DNA of 64,000 bases from an uncultured Owenweeksia sp. (GCA_937146805.1 CAKZRR010000044.1:1-64000), one strand, 5' to 3'; counted from the first letter of the stretch, positions 19,324 to 28,836 are shown. Translations and numbers: made by a program. The notes: a model not told the origin generated them from the sequence alone.

Positions 19324-19677
19324 ATGAGGTTAGTAAATAATTCTGATAAGACAATTATTGTTGGTAGGAAAATGGACGACATTAAGAAAATGAAAAATAA
19401 ATTGGGAAAAAATGATCCGAATTTAATGACATTTGACCCTTCACCACTAGCAAAAAAAGAATGGAATGAATATTTAAAGAAGTACGGAAATAATGTTCCA
19501 GATGAAATTGTGAAAAATTCCGAACTCTATAAGGAGAATGCAAAGTGGATTAGAGGGGCAATGGATGGGGGATTTAATGTAATTGATTTAGGTACTGTTA
19601 ATGGTGGAGGGAAAGGTACGTTTTATGAGATGGAGTATAATGAAATAGTTAAAAAGCATGGAAATGGAGGCATTTAG
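19324..19677 (+). CDS. Orphan C-terminal toxin-like domain of an RHS/polymorphic toxin
   Basis: A 117-residue soluble protein without signal peptide. The first part (KTIIVGRKMDDIKKMKNKLG) and the end (NAKWIRGAMDGGFNVIDLG then FYEMEYNEI) recall the C-terminal domains of RHS proteins whose last 100 residues read W-I-x(6)-G-x-x-I-I-D-I-G ... F-Y-x-M-E. I recognise the pattern but not a characterised toxin family, so the activity is unknown. It sits 400 bases after an RHS core fragment and overlaps the next gene by 20 bases, the usual spacing of a toxin tail and its immunity gene. The tail has lost its delivery part, so it is probably an orphan cassette or relic. Confidence 0.55.
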   Translation: MRLVNNSDKTIIVGRKMDDIKKMKNKLGKNDPNLMTFDPSPLAKKEWNEYLKKYGNNVPDEIVKNSELYKENAKWIRGAMDGGFNVIDLGTVNGGGKGTFYEMEYNEIVKKHGNGGI

Positions 19678-20164
19678 GCAATTGGAAATCGCGATTAGTG
19701 AACGGTTAAATTGGTTAATTGGATTGGGTTATGTAAGGAGGCCTAGTGAACGCGGAAAATTTGGAACTGTGGTAGAATCACATCGAATTTGGTTTGACTG
19801 TAAGAAGTTGAATAGGCGTCTCCTTGTTGATTTTCAACCGTTTGATGTTATTAAAACTGAAATTAATTTTATATCGGTGCGATTGTACAGGTACAGCGAG
19901 ATGGATTATATTGCCATCGGATTGCTTGCGGAGAAGCATTTACGTTGTACGCTCTATAATGAATATTTAGGAAAAAGTATGGACAGAAATTTCCCTTCGA
20001 ACCTGTCTAATAGTTTAAATTCTATTTCTAAGTATCTACTGAGATATGGTCTGGGCTTTCTTGAGGGTAAAGAATGGGAAGCTGGTTTAGATTATGAAAT
20101 AACTGATGAAACTTGGGATAGACTTTATGATGAACAAAGTAAGAAGATAAATGGTGATTCATAG
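19658..20164 (+). CDS. Candidate immunity protein for the preceding toxin-like gene
   Basis: A 168-residue cytoplasmic protein with no signal peptide or membrane helix and no family I can name. It contains a conserved-looking core RIWFDCKKLNRRLLVDFQPF and an acidic C-terminus (DYEITDETWDRLYDEQSKK). The start codon lies inside the end of the toxin-like gene (20-base overlap), with a second possible start six bases later. Acidic, soluble partners encoded directly after RHS toxin tails are typically immunity proteins that bind and block the toxin. The assignment is by context. Confidence 0.5.
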   Translation: MEMEAFRQLEIAISERLNWLIGLGYVRRPSERGKFGTVVESHRIWFDCKKLNRRLLVDFQPFDVIKTEINFISVRLYRYSEMDYIAIGLLAEKHLRCTLYNEYLGKSMDRNFPSNLSNSLNSISKYLLRYGLGFLEGKEWEAGLDYEITDETWDRLYDEQSKKINGDS

Positions 20165-20188
20165 TGTTCTAAATTAGTTTCTTAACAC

Positions 20189-20641
20189 ATGATTAGTTAT
20201 AATTACAAGGTTACATTATCTGACATGCTCGCTGCCTTTAATTTATACGAGCCTAATTTTAATAATTTTCTTTTTCAGTTTTACGAGAATAGGATTGCAC
20301 TGGGGTGGACGGGTATTGCGTTTAAAAATCAAGATGCTGCCAATACTGGAGCAATGTCTTTTCATTTTGGATCAGAAGGAGGTATTAGCATAGGATATCA
20401 ACAATTTACGGGTTCGATAATAGGAGGTCCAAAGCCAGGGGCCGGTGCTTATCCTCAAACAAGTTTTCAACAATCCTTTAATCGAGCGAATACATTTTTA
20501 CAACTTGGGGATGTAAGAACTGATTTTAGTACACATCCTTGGATGCAGAATCTTCTTCACGATAATGTAACGGGAAATCCTCATTTCAATCATCAGAATT
20601 ATAATTTTAACTTATTTGGTATATCCGGTGTTCCGTATTAG
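20189..20641 (+). CDS. Unrecognised small protein in the toxin/immunity stretch
   Basis: 150 residues, no signal peptide, rich in Phe, Asn and Gly (SFHFGSEGGISIGYQQFTG) with a His-containing end (NPHFNHQNYNFNLFG). The composition suggests short beta strands and loops rather than a helical enzyme. No family is recognised. It is followed, with a 26-base overlap, by a lipoprotein gene, which repeats the pattern of the pair just upstream and suggests a second toxin tail with its immunity gene. The first codons (MISYNYKVTLSDM) do not look like a natural N-terminus, so it too may be a detached C-terminal domain. Confidence 0.45.
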   Translation: MISYNYKVTLSDMLAAFNLYEPNFNNFLFQFYENRIALGWTGIAFKNQDAANTGAMSFHFGSEGGISIGYQQFTGSIIGGPKPGAGAYPQTSFQQSFNRANTFLQLGDVRTDFSTHPWMQNLLHDNVTGNPHFNHQNYNFNLFGISGVPY

Positions 20642-21167
20642 TCTCCTTCTTTTTAGTTATTTTTTTTGTGTAGGCTGCATGAGCAGATACCAGACTCGTT
20701 ACGGCCTTTATAGACCTGAGAAACCTAGGTTCACGATTAAGTCTTGCTTTAAAGACATAAAGGAACTTGACAATGTGCCTTTTGATGTTCAGATGGGCTA
20801 TCAAACATATACTGAAAATTATGATGGCTTGTTGTATAGAGATGTAATGCTTTTTTCGGAAGACGGAAGATTTTGTGCGATACCAATGATCGATGAAGCA
20901 AAATCGGAGTTGTTATACGTAGATAGAAATCCATGGTTGATAGCTGATCAGGTTGGTTTCTACATCTTACTAAACGACACCTTAAAAGTTGAATATTTTA
21001 CAAACTTTCAAGGTGGTCAATATCACTCTTTTACAGGGGTTATAGACGAGAGTGGAACACTTCGGATTTATGAATACTATCAAGGCTTAGGGAGGCATAA
21101 GGTCGAAATAAATAAACCTCACCGATCAAAGCTTAGTCGAGTAAAGAAGGTGGTTGTAAGTTATTAA
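20616..21167 (+). CDS. Lipoprotein, possible immunity protein of a second pair
   Basis: 183 residues starting at TTG. The N-terminus (YPVFRISLLLFSYFFCVGC) is a lipoprotein signal peptide with Cys at residue 21, which supports this start although it overlaps the previous gene by 26 bases. The mature protein (MGYQTYTENYDGLLYRD..., DTLKVEYFTNFQGGQYHSF, TGVIDESGTLRIYEYYQ) reads as an all-beta domain of unknown family, anchored in a membrane facing the periplasm. Its place after an unrecognised toxin-like frame makes an immunity role possible, but the sequence alone does not show it. Confidence 0.55.
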   Translation: MVYPVFRISLLLFSYFFCVGCMSRYQTRYGLYRPEKPRFTIKSCFKDIKELDNVPFDVQMGYQTYTENYDGLLYRDVMLFSEDGRFCAIPMIDEAKSELLYVDRNPWLIADQVGFYILLNDTLKVEYFTNFQGGQYHSFTGVIDESGTLRIYEYYQGLGRHKVEINKPHRSKLSRVKKVVVSY

Positions 21168-21498
21168 GAGGCCCAGCTAAATCATTTTAATTTATGCCAT
21201 AAGTTGGTTTTAATTGATAACCTTATACTAGTGAACAAGTATGTTTCGTTGCTCATTAATGAATTGTTTGGTTAAATAGAATGAGCTAAGTATGAAAGAA
21301 CTAAAAGCTAGAGGGTGTTTTTACAGGACAAGTAGTTTGAGGTACCCCTATGTTGTAGATTTAGGGGCTATTGAAAGTTAATAGTTGCTAATCGGTGACA
21401 ATAAAATACACAAATTTTACAATATACCTCTATCTCGCCTTCGCATATTTTCTCATAACAAATACCTACATTTAAGCCCTTCATTTTAAATAAAAACC
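21168..21498 (+). other. Intergenic region, weak promoter candidate
   Basis: No supported gene; a 29-codon frame at 21292-21381 (MKELKARGCFYR...) has no features that argue for it. TACATTTA at 21467-21474 is one base off the TAnnTTTG box and lies 25 bases before the next start codon, so it is the likely promoter of the following gene. Confidence 0.4.
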
Positions 21499-23607
21499 AT
21501 GCGCCCAAACCTTAAGTTTTCTTTATTGCTAGTAGTAATTACGTTAGGTAATCTCTCCGCTCAAATACCACAAGTAGAGTGGTATAAAACTTTTGGGAGA
21601 ATTAACGCTAGTGAGATTTATGATGGGGCTATTGGCCCAAATGATGAAATGGTTACGGTGGGTCATTTTCAAGATTCTTTGGATTTAGATCCGGATTCAA
21701 CTAACACAGCAATGTTGTACGCCCTACCTGGTCAATACAAAGGGTATGCGGTAAAAGTTAGTTCCAAGGGCGTTTATAAGTGGTCTTATGGTATCGGTTG
21801 TAATACTACGGATCAAGCCACTATAAGAGAGGTGGCTATTTCGGCATCAGGCGATGTGTATATAGCGGGTGCATTTTTTTGCGATTCGTTGGATGTAAAT
21901 CCAGACCCAAATAGTAGCAATTATTTACAAAAGGGAGTTTTTATAGTAAAGTTGGATAGCTTAGGTAATTATGTTTGGGGTTTAAGTCATGGTATGAATT
22001 GTAACGTAACTAAGTTATTGGTAGATAGTCAAGGCAAGTTAATTGTCTCAGGTGTTTATGGTAGTTCTTTTGATATGAACCCTGGTCCAGTCTATTTACC
22101 CTCCGCGCCTCCTTCTGGTACAAGAAGTTCGTTTATAGAAAAAATAAGCGCTAGTGGCCAACAAAACTGGATAAAATTAATAAATGGTGGCGCCATGGCA
22201 CTTATTGATGATATGGCTTTGTTAAATGGTTTACATCCAGTGTTGGTAGGCTCTTATAGTGGGTCGGTAGATTTTAATCCCAATCCTGGGGTATTTACTT
22301 TTCCTAATCCTTCAAGTAGTATTACCCGTGGTTTTGTTTTACAACTTACGCAAACAGGTGGCTTTACCAGAGCTTTGGGCTTACAAGGAGCAGGAACTTC
22401 TGAGGTGTTTGCCATTGAGGTAGATGCCAATCAAGATTTACTTTTTGCAGGTGCTTATCAGGGCACTGTAGATTTTGATCCTACTGGTTCGGTAGTTACC
22501 AATACGGCATCCAACGCAGGTTGGTTTTTTGCAAAAATGAGTGTATTAGGTCAGTTGCAATGGGTTAAACCCTATGCCAATACCATACCCTCAAATATTG
22601 AATACAATAGACCGCTGGATATAGCATTGGATAGCCAAGGAGCTATCTATTTGGCGGGTCAATATATTGGAGGATCTATGGGCTTAGAGCCTGGTAATCC
22701 TTCAGCTCTTGTGTTGACACGGAATGGTAGTGCAGCCTATCGAAATGCCTTTGCATTGAGGTATTCCAACAGTGGAAATTTGGAGTGGGCGCATAGCTTT
22801 TTAGCGGATAATGGTGCCTCTAGCATACGAAAGGTTTTTATAAACAGAAATGATCGCTTATTGCTAACGGGTCAAGGCAATAGAATTAGACATGATCCTT
22901 ATAATTTAAGCATTCCAGGTGTCTCCGATTTAGGTTTTTTTCACATAAAGTTTGAGAATTGCCCCAAACCACTTGATTCTGTAACAACAGAATGGTTCAA
23001 CTGTGCCCGTTACTTTGAACCTATAACACAACAGGTGTTTAAAAGTGATACACTTTTAAAGCTAGATACTTTACAAAATATAAAGGGTTGTGATTCTGTT
23101 TATTTCAGTGTAGATATTAGGGTTTACAGGTTAGAAGGTATTCCACTAAACAAAACCAGTACAGGTAGTTTAACTTGGAGTGGAAGTAGCAGTAGAATAA
23201 ACGACTTTTTTTATAATTGGTATGATTGTGATAAAGACAGCCTAATATACCCCAATGCGGGTTTCGAGTTTTTTGCTCCTTATAGCGGTAATTTCGCCTT
23301 AATGGCAGAGCATAAAATCAGTGGTTGTATTGATACCTCCGCCTGCCATAGTTTACAATACACCACCGTGCTTGAAAACCCATTACATACTTTAACCTTA
23401 TATCCCAACCCTACACATGGGCAGTTAACTATTGGCCACAACCCGGAAGAAACCTACCACCTAACCTTAATGGACTTAAGTGGTAAAAAGTTACTGGAAC
23501 GCAGCCAACAAAACCAACTAGATATTAGTGCTTACCCCAAAGGCACTTATTTGCTCAGGATACAAAAAGATGAGTGGCAAGTGGTGCGCAAGGTTTTGAG
23601 GGAGTGA
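21499..23607 (+). CDS. Secreted repeat protein with T9SS type A sorting domain
   Basis: 702 residues. The signal peptide ends NLSAQ (residue 22). Residues 23-480 hold repeated blade-like units of about 60-70 residues with the pattern D-x-x-G-D-V/L-x-x-A-G-x-F-x-G/D-S-V/L-D-F/V-N-P-D ... F-V-x-K-x-x-x-x-G-x-x-x-W, the SBBP-type beta-propeller repeat found in Bacteroidota secreted proteins. The D-F-N-P-x-P loops look suited to bind calcium. The final 80 residues (LYPNPTHGQLTI...LMDLSGKKLL...YPKGTYLLRIQ) are a type A T9SS sorting domain. Secreted or cell-surface; the ligand is unknown. A short palindrome follows the stop. Confidence 0.85.
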   Translation: MRPNLKFSLLLVVITLGNLSAQIPQVEWYKTFGRINASEIYDGAIGPNDEMVTVGHFQDSLDLDPDSTNTAMLYALPGQYKGYAVKVSSKGVYKWSYGIGCNTTDQATIREVAISASGDVYIAGAFFCDSLDVNPDPNSSNYLQKGVFIVKLDSLGNYVWGLSHGMNCNVTKLLVDSQGKLIVSGVYGSSFDMNPGPVYLPSAPPSGTRSSFIEKISASGQQNWIKLINGGAMALIDDMALLNGLHPVLVGSYSGSVDFNPNPGVFTFPNPSSSITRGFVLQLTQTGGFTRALGLQGAGTSEVFAIEVDANQDLLFAGAYQGTVDFDPTGSVVTNTASNAGWFFAKMSVLGQLQWVKPYANTIPSNIEYNRPLDIALDSQGAIYLAGQYIGGSMGLEPGNPSALVLTRNGSAAYRNAFALRYSNSGNLEWAHSFLADNGASSIRKVFINRNDRLLLTGQGNRIRHDPYNLSIPGVSDLGFFHIKFENCPKPLDSVTTEWFNCARYFEPITQQVFKSDTLLKLDTLQNIKGCDSVYFSVDIRVYRLEGIPLNKTSTGSLTWSGSSSRINDFFYNWYDCDKDSLIYPNAGFEFFAPYSGNFALMAEHKISGCIDTSACHSLQYTTVLENPLHTLTLYPNPTHGQLTIGHNPEETYHLTLMDLSGKKLLERSQQNQLDISAYPKGTYLLRIQKDEWQVVRKVLRE

Positions 23608-23615
23608 TTTAAAGG

Positions 23616-23634
23616 AAAGACGCGTCTTTTTTAT
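23616..23634 (+). terminator. Possible weak terminator
   Basis: AAAGACGCGTCTTT is a perfect 14-base palindrome followed by T-rich sequence, eight bases after the stop codon. The usable stem is only five pairs, so strength is doubtful. Confidence 0.4.
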
Positions 23635-23754
23635 TGGTATTGCTATGGTTAAGCTTGTATGGTTACCCTTTAACTCATTCAAGTATTTCCTTAACTAAGT
23701 TTAAGGATGTGTATTTGTTGAGAGTTAGTATTTTTATGCCAAAATAAAGAGATT

Positions 23755-26700
23755 ATGAAAAACTTAACCCGAATCGGAATAATAATAGCCTTCTTGCTAG
23801 TAGGTTTCCAGTCCAATGCAACTCACCTGTTGGGTGGTGAAATTACTTGGGTTTGTAACCCTGTAAATGGTAAGTTCACTTTTGATGTAGTATTGTATAA
23901 AGAGTGTGGAACGGGAGTGGCCGGTTACCCTGGCAGTGTTAACCTTACGGGAGGCCCTACAGGTTCTATAACATGTCCTGCCTTAGGTCCTGCGGTAGAT
24001 ATTTCACCAACCTGTGTGAGTGTAGTGGGCGGGCCAGCAGCCACGGCTTGTAATGTTTCTGCTTCAGGTAAAGGAGCTGTGCAACGTAGAGTTTACCGAA
24101 GTGCACCCATTACCTTAAATGGCACGCCTCCTCCGGGTGGATGGCTTTTTACATGGAACAGTTGCTGTCGTCCGGGTACGATACGAAATGGTCCGGTTAA
24201 TGCATCTTATTATCTACGTGCTATTATGTATCCTTATACGCCAGTAGGAGGTGCTACTCCTAATAATACCAATCCTTGTTACGATAACAGCCCTTATTTT
24301 AGTGAAACGGGTTCGATTACAATTTGTTCAGGTCAACCTTTTGTATATAATCACTTGGCCTCTGATAAAGATTTAGATTCTTTGTACATGCGTTTTGCCG
24401 CTCCTTGGGTTGGTATTAATCAACCGGCTAATTTTTCTACAGGTTATAGTATAAATTCTCCTTTTCCTAATACTGCTACCAGCGCTCTTAACGGCCCTGT
24501 TACTATGAATAGTTTTACTGGAGAGGTTTCTATGAATATTCAAAGTGCTACGGAGGGAAGTTATGCCAGTTGTTTTGCTGTAGAATCGTGGCGTTGTGGC
24601 CAAACTAATATGGGAGCTGCACCGGTAAAAATCGCGGAAGTGTTTAGAGATGTATCTATTGTAATACTTACAGGCTGCACTCCTAATACAGAACCTGGTG
24701 TATTAATTGATACTGTTATTTTTCCAAATATTAGACAACACAGTGCCAAGAGTTTTTCTACCAATGTGTATCCTGGTGATACTATTGAGTTTGATATTTT
24801 GGCTACCGATTACGAGACCCAACCAGATGGTATTACCTTTCAGGAGATTGAGTTTAGATCGGCTGGATTGCAGGTGAATGGTAATTCGCCTGGCTTGGCT
24901 ACTGGTTGTGATGGTGTAGCGCCTTGTGCTACTTTTACTCCTATAGCACCTCAAACAGGTTATATAAGAGCGTTAAATAATAAGATTAAATTCTTTTGGG
25001 TACCCAATTGCCAACACTTAAAGGTAGAAGGTAATTTTTGCAGCCCTTTTAATACGTTTACTTTTTCTATGCGTATGCAAGATGATGGTTGCCCAGCACC
25101 ACGAATAGCATTGACCACATTTAGGGTAAATGTAATAGCAGGAGATCCATCGCCTATAGAGTTTGAATGTATAGACTACAGAACGGCTACTAATGATGTA
25201 CGTATGAGTTGGAACCGCGCAGAGATAGACAGTGCATTGACCTTTAATTATTATATGTTATTGGGTATTCAATCTAATGGTACGGTAGATACTTTAGATC
25301 GTATTTACGATATAGACTCCTTAAACAGTGTAGTTTCATCAGGGAATCACCGCAGTTTTTACATTATAAAAAGTACAGGTCGTTGTGATTTCTTGTCGGC
25401 ACCATCAGATACATTAACCATTATGGATTTAACCATGACGGCTACCCCTCCGGGCAGTGCAGAATATGCTAACTTGAGCTGGACAGCTCTTCAAACGCCT
25501 TTATCGTACACCACCAATGGTATGTACGAGATATGGATAGAAGCCCCCAGAGGCAGTGGAAACTGGAATAAAGTAGGAGAGACCCCTAATTTGAACTATA
25601 TTGATACGGTACAAGTATGTAACACCTTGGTTAACTATCAAATTAGAGTAACCGATACGGTAAACGGATGTCAAAGTACCAGTACCTTAGATAGCGCTAC
25701 TTTTTCAGATAAAACCAATAGCGATAAGATGGTGTTGGATAGCGTAAGTGTAAATGCCAATGGTAATAGCTTAATAAGCTGGCAGCCATCCACCTCAGGA
25801 GATGTAGTATTGTATGATGTTTATTATAACGACCCTGTATTGGGTTGGGCAGTAATCGATCAGGTACCCATAGGAACAGTAATGCCTTACGAGTGGGCAA
25901 CCAGTAGTGCCAATGAGCGATCCGAGCAATTTAAAGTAGTATCGGTAGATAGTTGTGGAAATACCAGTCCAAACCAAGTAGTGGTGGCTCATAAAACCAT
26001 TTACCTACGTAACTACTTAAATAAATGCGAAGGATACTCTAGAGTAAGCTGGAACAACTACGAAGGTTTTGGAGAAGCCGTAGCCGGTTATCGCGTATAT
26101 GTGCAGACTACGGTAGGAGGCACCACCAACGGATGGAGCTTACTGAATGTATCAGGAAAAGAAGATACCTCTTTTGTTCAAAATAACTTAACCAATGGTA
26201 CCGAATATTGCTACCGCGTTAGAGCTTTTGATACCACCGGAACATTGTCATCTACCTCTAACGAGATTTGTTTTACAGCTCAGGTGCCTACCCCCTCTAA
26301 AATATTGTACATTTCACAAGTAACCAATGATTTTGGAAGAGGATCATTATTTATCAATACCTTGATAGATGGCAATGCCGATGTAACCGGTTTTGATATA
26401 GAGCGTGCGCCAGACATTTTAGGCCCATACGAAGTAATTGGTCAAGTAGATAAACCAGCATTTGCTCCTTATACTATAGGCTTTAACGATTACAATACAA
26501 ATCCCGATAGGTTACATTACTACTATAGAGTTTCCTCTCAGGATAGTTGTGGTGGAAGAGATACGGTTAGTAATATTGGTAGAAACATTATTTTGAGTGT
26601 AAAACCAAAGTTAAACTTAACCAATGTATTAAACTGGAACGCTTATGAAACCTGGGATGGAGGAGTAAACAAATATGAGATATACCGCAAAGCGGCTGAT

Positions 26701-27174
26701 GAAGTAAACTACACATTTGTAAGCAGCACCACTGATACAACCTTTACCGATAATGTGAAGGATTACGGAGAAACCGAGGGTGAGTTCTGTTACTATGTAA
26801 AAGCAGTAGAAGGTATTAACCGTTGGAATTTGGTGCAAGATGATGGTCAGCCCTTTAACAGTGTCTCCAATCAAAAATGTATAAACCAAAGTGCAAGAGT
26901 GTATATGCCTAATGCCTTCCGTCCAGGAAGTAGCATTGCAGAAAACCGCAGTTTTGGGCCTTCGATACGCTTTGTAGAAATAGAGAAGTACAACTTCTAT
27001 ATTATGAACCGTTGGGGCGTAAAAGTTTTTGAGACAAACGATCCAGAAGTTAGATGGGATGGAAAGCTAGATGGCGAAGTAGCCCCACAAGGCGTTTACA
27101 TTTATGTATTAAAGTACTCTACGCCAGGCGAAGTTCCTGAAGAAGAAAAAGGAAGCTTTACCTTAATACAATAA
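23755..27174 (+). CDS. Secreted fibronectin-III-like protein with T9SS type B sorting domain
   Basis: 1139 residues. The signal peptide ends FQSNA (residue 22). Residues 23-300 (THLLGGEITWVC..., NSCCRPGTIRNGP..., DKDLDSLYMRF, EVFRDVSIVIL) match the N-terminal domain of the SprB-repeat adhesin at 11537 in order and spacing. Residues about 460-1040 form fibronectin-III-like modules, seen from the repeated N-x-x-x-W-x-x-Y-E/D starts and Y-C/Y-Y-x-V-x-A/S/D endings. The last 95 residues (VYMPNAFRPG...YNFYIMNRWGVKVFET...WDG...GVYIYVLKY) are a type B sorting domain. Exported by T9SS and surface-attached; the binding partner is unknown. Confidence 0.88.
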   Translation: MKNLTRIGIIIAFLLVGFQSNATHLLGGEITWVCNPVNGKFTFDVVLYKECGTGVAGYPGSVNLTGGPTGSITCPALGPAVDISPTCVSVVGGPAATACNVSASGKGAVQRRVYRSAPITLNGTPPPGGWLFTWNSCCRPGTIRNGPVNASYYLRAIMYPYTPVGGATPNNTNPCYDNSPYFSETGSITICSGQPFVYNHLASDKDLDSLYMRFAAPWVGINQPANFSTGYSINSPFPNTATSALNGPVTMNSFTGEVSMNIQSATEGSYASCFAVESWRCGQTNMGAAPVKIAEVFRDVSIVILTGCTPNTEPGVLIDTVIFPNIRQHSAKSFSTNVYPGDTIEFDILATDYETQPDGITFQEIEFRSAGLQVNGNSPGLATGCDGVAPCATFTPIAPQTGYIRALNNKIKFFWVPNCQHLKVEGNFCSPFNTFTFSMRMQDDGCPAPRIALTTFRVNVIAGDPSPIEFECIDYRTATNDVRMSWNRAEIDSALTFNYYMLLGIQSNGTVDTLDRIYDIDSLNSVVSSGNHRSFYIIKSTGRCDFLSAPSDTLTIMDLTMTATPPGSAEYANLSWTALQTPLSYTTNGMYEIWIEAPRGSGNWNKVGETPNLNYIDTVQVCNTLVNYQIRVTDTVNGCQSTSTLDSATFSDKTNSDKMVLDSVSVNANGNSLISWQPSTSGDVVLYDVYYNDPVLGWAVIDQVPIGTVMPYEWATSSANERSEQFKVVSVDSCGNTSPNQVVVAHKTIYLRNYLNKCEGYSRVSWNNYEGFGEAVAGYRVYVQTTVGGTTNGWSLLNVSGKEDTSFVQNNLTNGTEYCYRVRAFDTTGTLSSTSNEICFTAQVPTPSKILYISQVTNDFGRGSLFINTLIDGNADVTGFDIERAPDILGPYEVIGQVDKPAFAPYTIGFNDYNTNPDRLHYYYRVSSQDSCGGRDTVSNIGRNIILSVKPKLNLTNVLNWNAYETWDGGVNKYEIYRKAADEVNYTFVSSTTDTTFTDNVKDYGETEGEFCYYVKAVEGINRWNLVQDDGQPFNSVSNQKCINQSARVYMPNAFRPGSSIAENRSFGPSIRFVEIEKYNFYIMNRWGVKVFETNDPEVRWDGKLDGEVAPQGVYIYVLKYSTPGEVPEEEKGSFTLIQ

Positions 27175-27201
27175 AAGGAAGCTTTATTATAAATTAACTA
27201 A

Positions 27202-27237
27202 AGAGCCCCACGTTATAAACGTGGGGCTCTTTTTGTT
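27202..27237 (+). terminator. Rho-independent terminator
   Basis: AGAGCCCCACGTT (27202-27214) and AACGTGGGGCTCT (27218-27230) form a perfect 13-base stem with a three-base loop, followed by TTTTGTT. Confidence 0.92.
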
Positions 27238-27291
27238 GGTATTATTAATGAAAACACATGGTTAAAACTGTATTTCAAAGCATAATAATGT

Positions 27292-27299
27292 TAAATTTG
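27292..27299 (+). promoter_or_regulatory. -7 box of the guaB promoter
   Basis: TAAATTTG matches TAnnTTTG exactly, 33 bases before the guaB ATG. The -33 element is unclear. Confidence 0.6.
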
Positions 27300-27331
27300 C
27301 ACGCAATTTTAATTCAAAGTTGCATTCCCTC

Positions 27332-28807
27332 ATGTTGTTAAGCGCAAATAAAATTTTAGGAGAAGGACTTACCTACGATGACGTTTTGTTGGTACCCGCC
27401 TATTCAGAAGTACTCCCACGCGAAGTAGATTTAACCTCTAAGTTTACTCGCAATATTAGTTTAACTACTCCCATACTTTCGGCTGCAATGGATACTGTTA
27501 CCGAGTCAGGTATGGCTATTGCTGTGGCGCAGGATGGAGGAATTGGTGTACTGCACAAAAACATGAGCATTGAGCAGCAAGCTGTGGAAGTACGTAATGT
27601 GAAAAGGGCAGAAAGTGGGATGATTTTAGATCCCGTAACCCTACACGAAAATGCCTTGGTGTCGGACGCTAAAAAAATGATGGCCGATTTTAAAATTGGT
27701 GGTATTCCTATTATTACAGATGGAAAAAAGCTAATCGGAATTATTACCAATCGCGACCTACGCTTTGAGAAAGACGATAACCGCCCTTTGCGTGAAATAA
27801 TGACACGTGAAAACTTGATTACAACTCATGAAAATACAAGTTTGCAAGAGGCAGAAGTAATCTTGCAGAAGCATAAAATTGAAAAACTCCCGGTTGTAAA
27901 AAAGGATAATACTCTAATTGGCTTGATTACCTACCGAGATATTACCAAACTTAAAATAAAACCCAACGCCAGTAAAGACCAATATGGAAGGTTGCGCGTA
28001 GCGGCAGCCTTGGGAGTGACTCCCGATATTTTGGAAAGAGTAACTGCATTGGTAGAATCAAATGTGGATGCCGTGATTATTGATACTGCACATGGTCATA
28101 CTCAGGGTGTTGTAAACTCGCTAAAAAGCGTAAAGGCCAAATACCCTAGTTTAGATGTGGTTGTTGGAAACATTGCAACTGCAGAAGCCGGTAAGTTTTT
28201 GGTAAACGCTGGTGCAGATGCCATTAAAGTGGGGATAGGGCCGGGCTCAATTTGCACTACGCGAGTAGTAGCCGGAGTAGGTATGCCACAGCTTACCGCT
28301 GTAATGGAGGTACGTAAAGGAATTGAAGGTAGTGGTGTTCCACTAATTGCAGATGGAGGCGTTCGATTTACAGGAGATATTGTGAAAGCAATTGCAGCTG
28401 GAGCTGATACCGTAATGCTGGGTTCTTTATTAGCGGGAACAAAAGAGGCGCCAGGAGAAACCATTATTTACGAAGGCCGTAAGTATAAAACGTACAGAGG
28501 AATGGGCTCGATTGAAGCCATGCAAAAAGGAAGTAGCGATCGTTATTTTCAAGATGCAGAAGATGATATTAAAAAATTGGTACCCGAAGGTATTACAGGC
28601 CGTGTAGCCTATAAAGGCGAAGTGAGTGAGGTAATGTACCAGTTTATTGGAGGGCTAAGAGCTGGAATGGGCTACTGTGGTGCCTCCAATATTGAAGCCT
28701 TACAACAAAATAGTCGTTTTGTTAGAATTACAGCATCGGGTATTAACGAAAGCCACCCACATGATGTACATGTAACACGCGAGGCACCAAATTATAGCAG
28801 AAAATAA
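27332..28807 (+). CDS. guaB: IMP dehydrogenase
   Basis: Oxidises IMP to XMP with NAD+, the committed step of guanine nucleotide synthesis in the cytoplasm. From the ATG at 27332 the protein is 491 residues, the normal length; an upstream TTG at 27320 would add four residues and sits very close to the predicted transcription start. The N-terminal half-barrel contains GLTYDDVLLVP, two CBS domains lie at about residues 95-205 (VSDAKKMMADFKIGGIPII and the second at EAEVILQKHKIEKLPVV), and the catalytic loop GPGSICTT places the nucleophile at Cys308. The C-terminal flap has the expected YRGMGS. It is preceded by its own promoter and followed at 29 bases by a periplasmic isomerase gene. Confidence 0.97.
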   Translation: MLLSANKILGEGLTYDDVLLVPAYSEVLPREVDLTSKFTRNISLTTPILSAAMDTVTESGMAIAVAQDGGIGVLHKNMSIEQQAVEVRNVKRAESGMILDPVTLHENALVSDAKKMMADFKIGGIPIITDGKKLIGIITNRDLRFEKDDNRPLREIMTRENLITTHENTSLQEAEVILQKHKIEKLPVVKKDNTLIGLITYRDITKLKIKPNASKDQYGRLRVAAALGVTPDILERVTALVESNVDAVIIDTAHGHTQGVVNSLKSVKAKYPSLDVVVGNIATAEAGKFLVNAGADAIKVGIGPGSICTTRVVAGVGMPQLTAVMEVRKGIEGSGVPLIADGGVRFTGDIVKAIAAGADTVMLGSLLAGTKEAPGETIIYEGRKYKTYRGMGSIEAMQKGSSDRYFQDAEDDIKKLVPEGITGRVAYKGEVSEVMYQFIGGLRAGMGYCGASNIEALQQNSRFVRITASGINESHPHDVHVTREAPNYSRK

Positions 28808-28836
28808 AATTTACTAACCATAATTATCAATCAAAA

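Noticed and set aside
24373-24954. Minus-strand frames inside the fibronectin-III-like gene
   Set aside because: They are shadows of the long plus-strand gene, with low-complexity composition and no start signals.
27320-27331. TTG start for guaB giving four extra residues
   Set aside because: It lies about 20 bases below the -7 box, and the ATG at 27332 gives the normal N-terminus.
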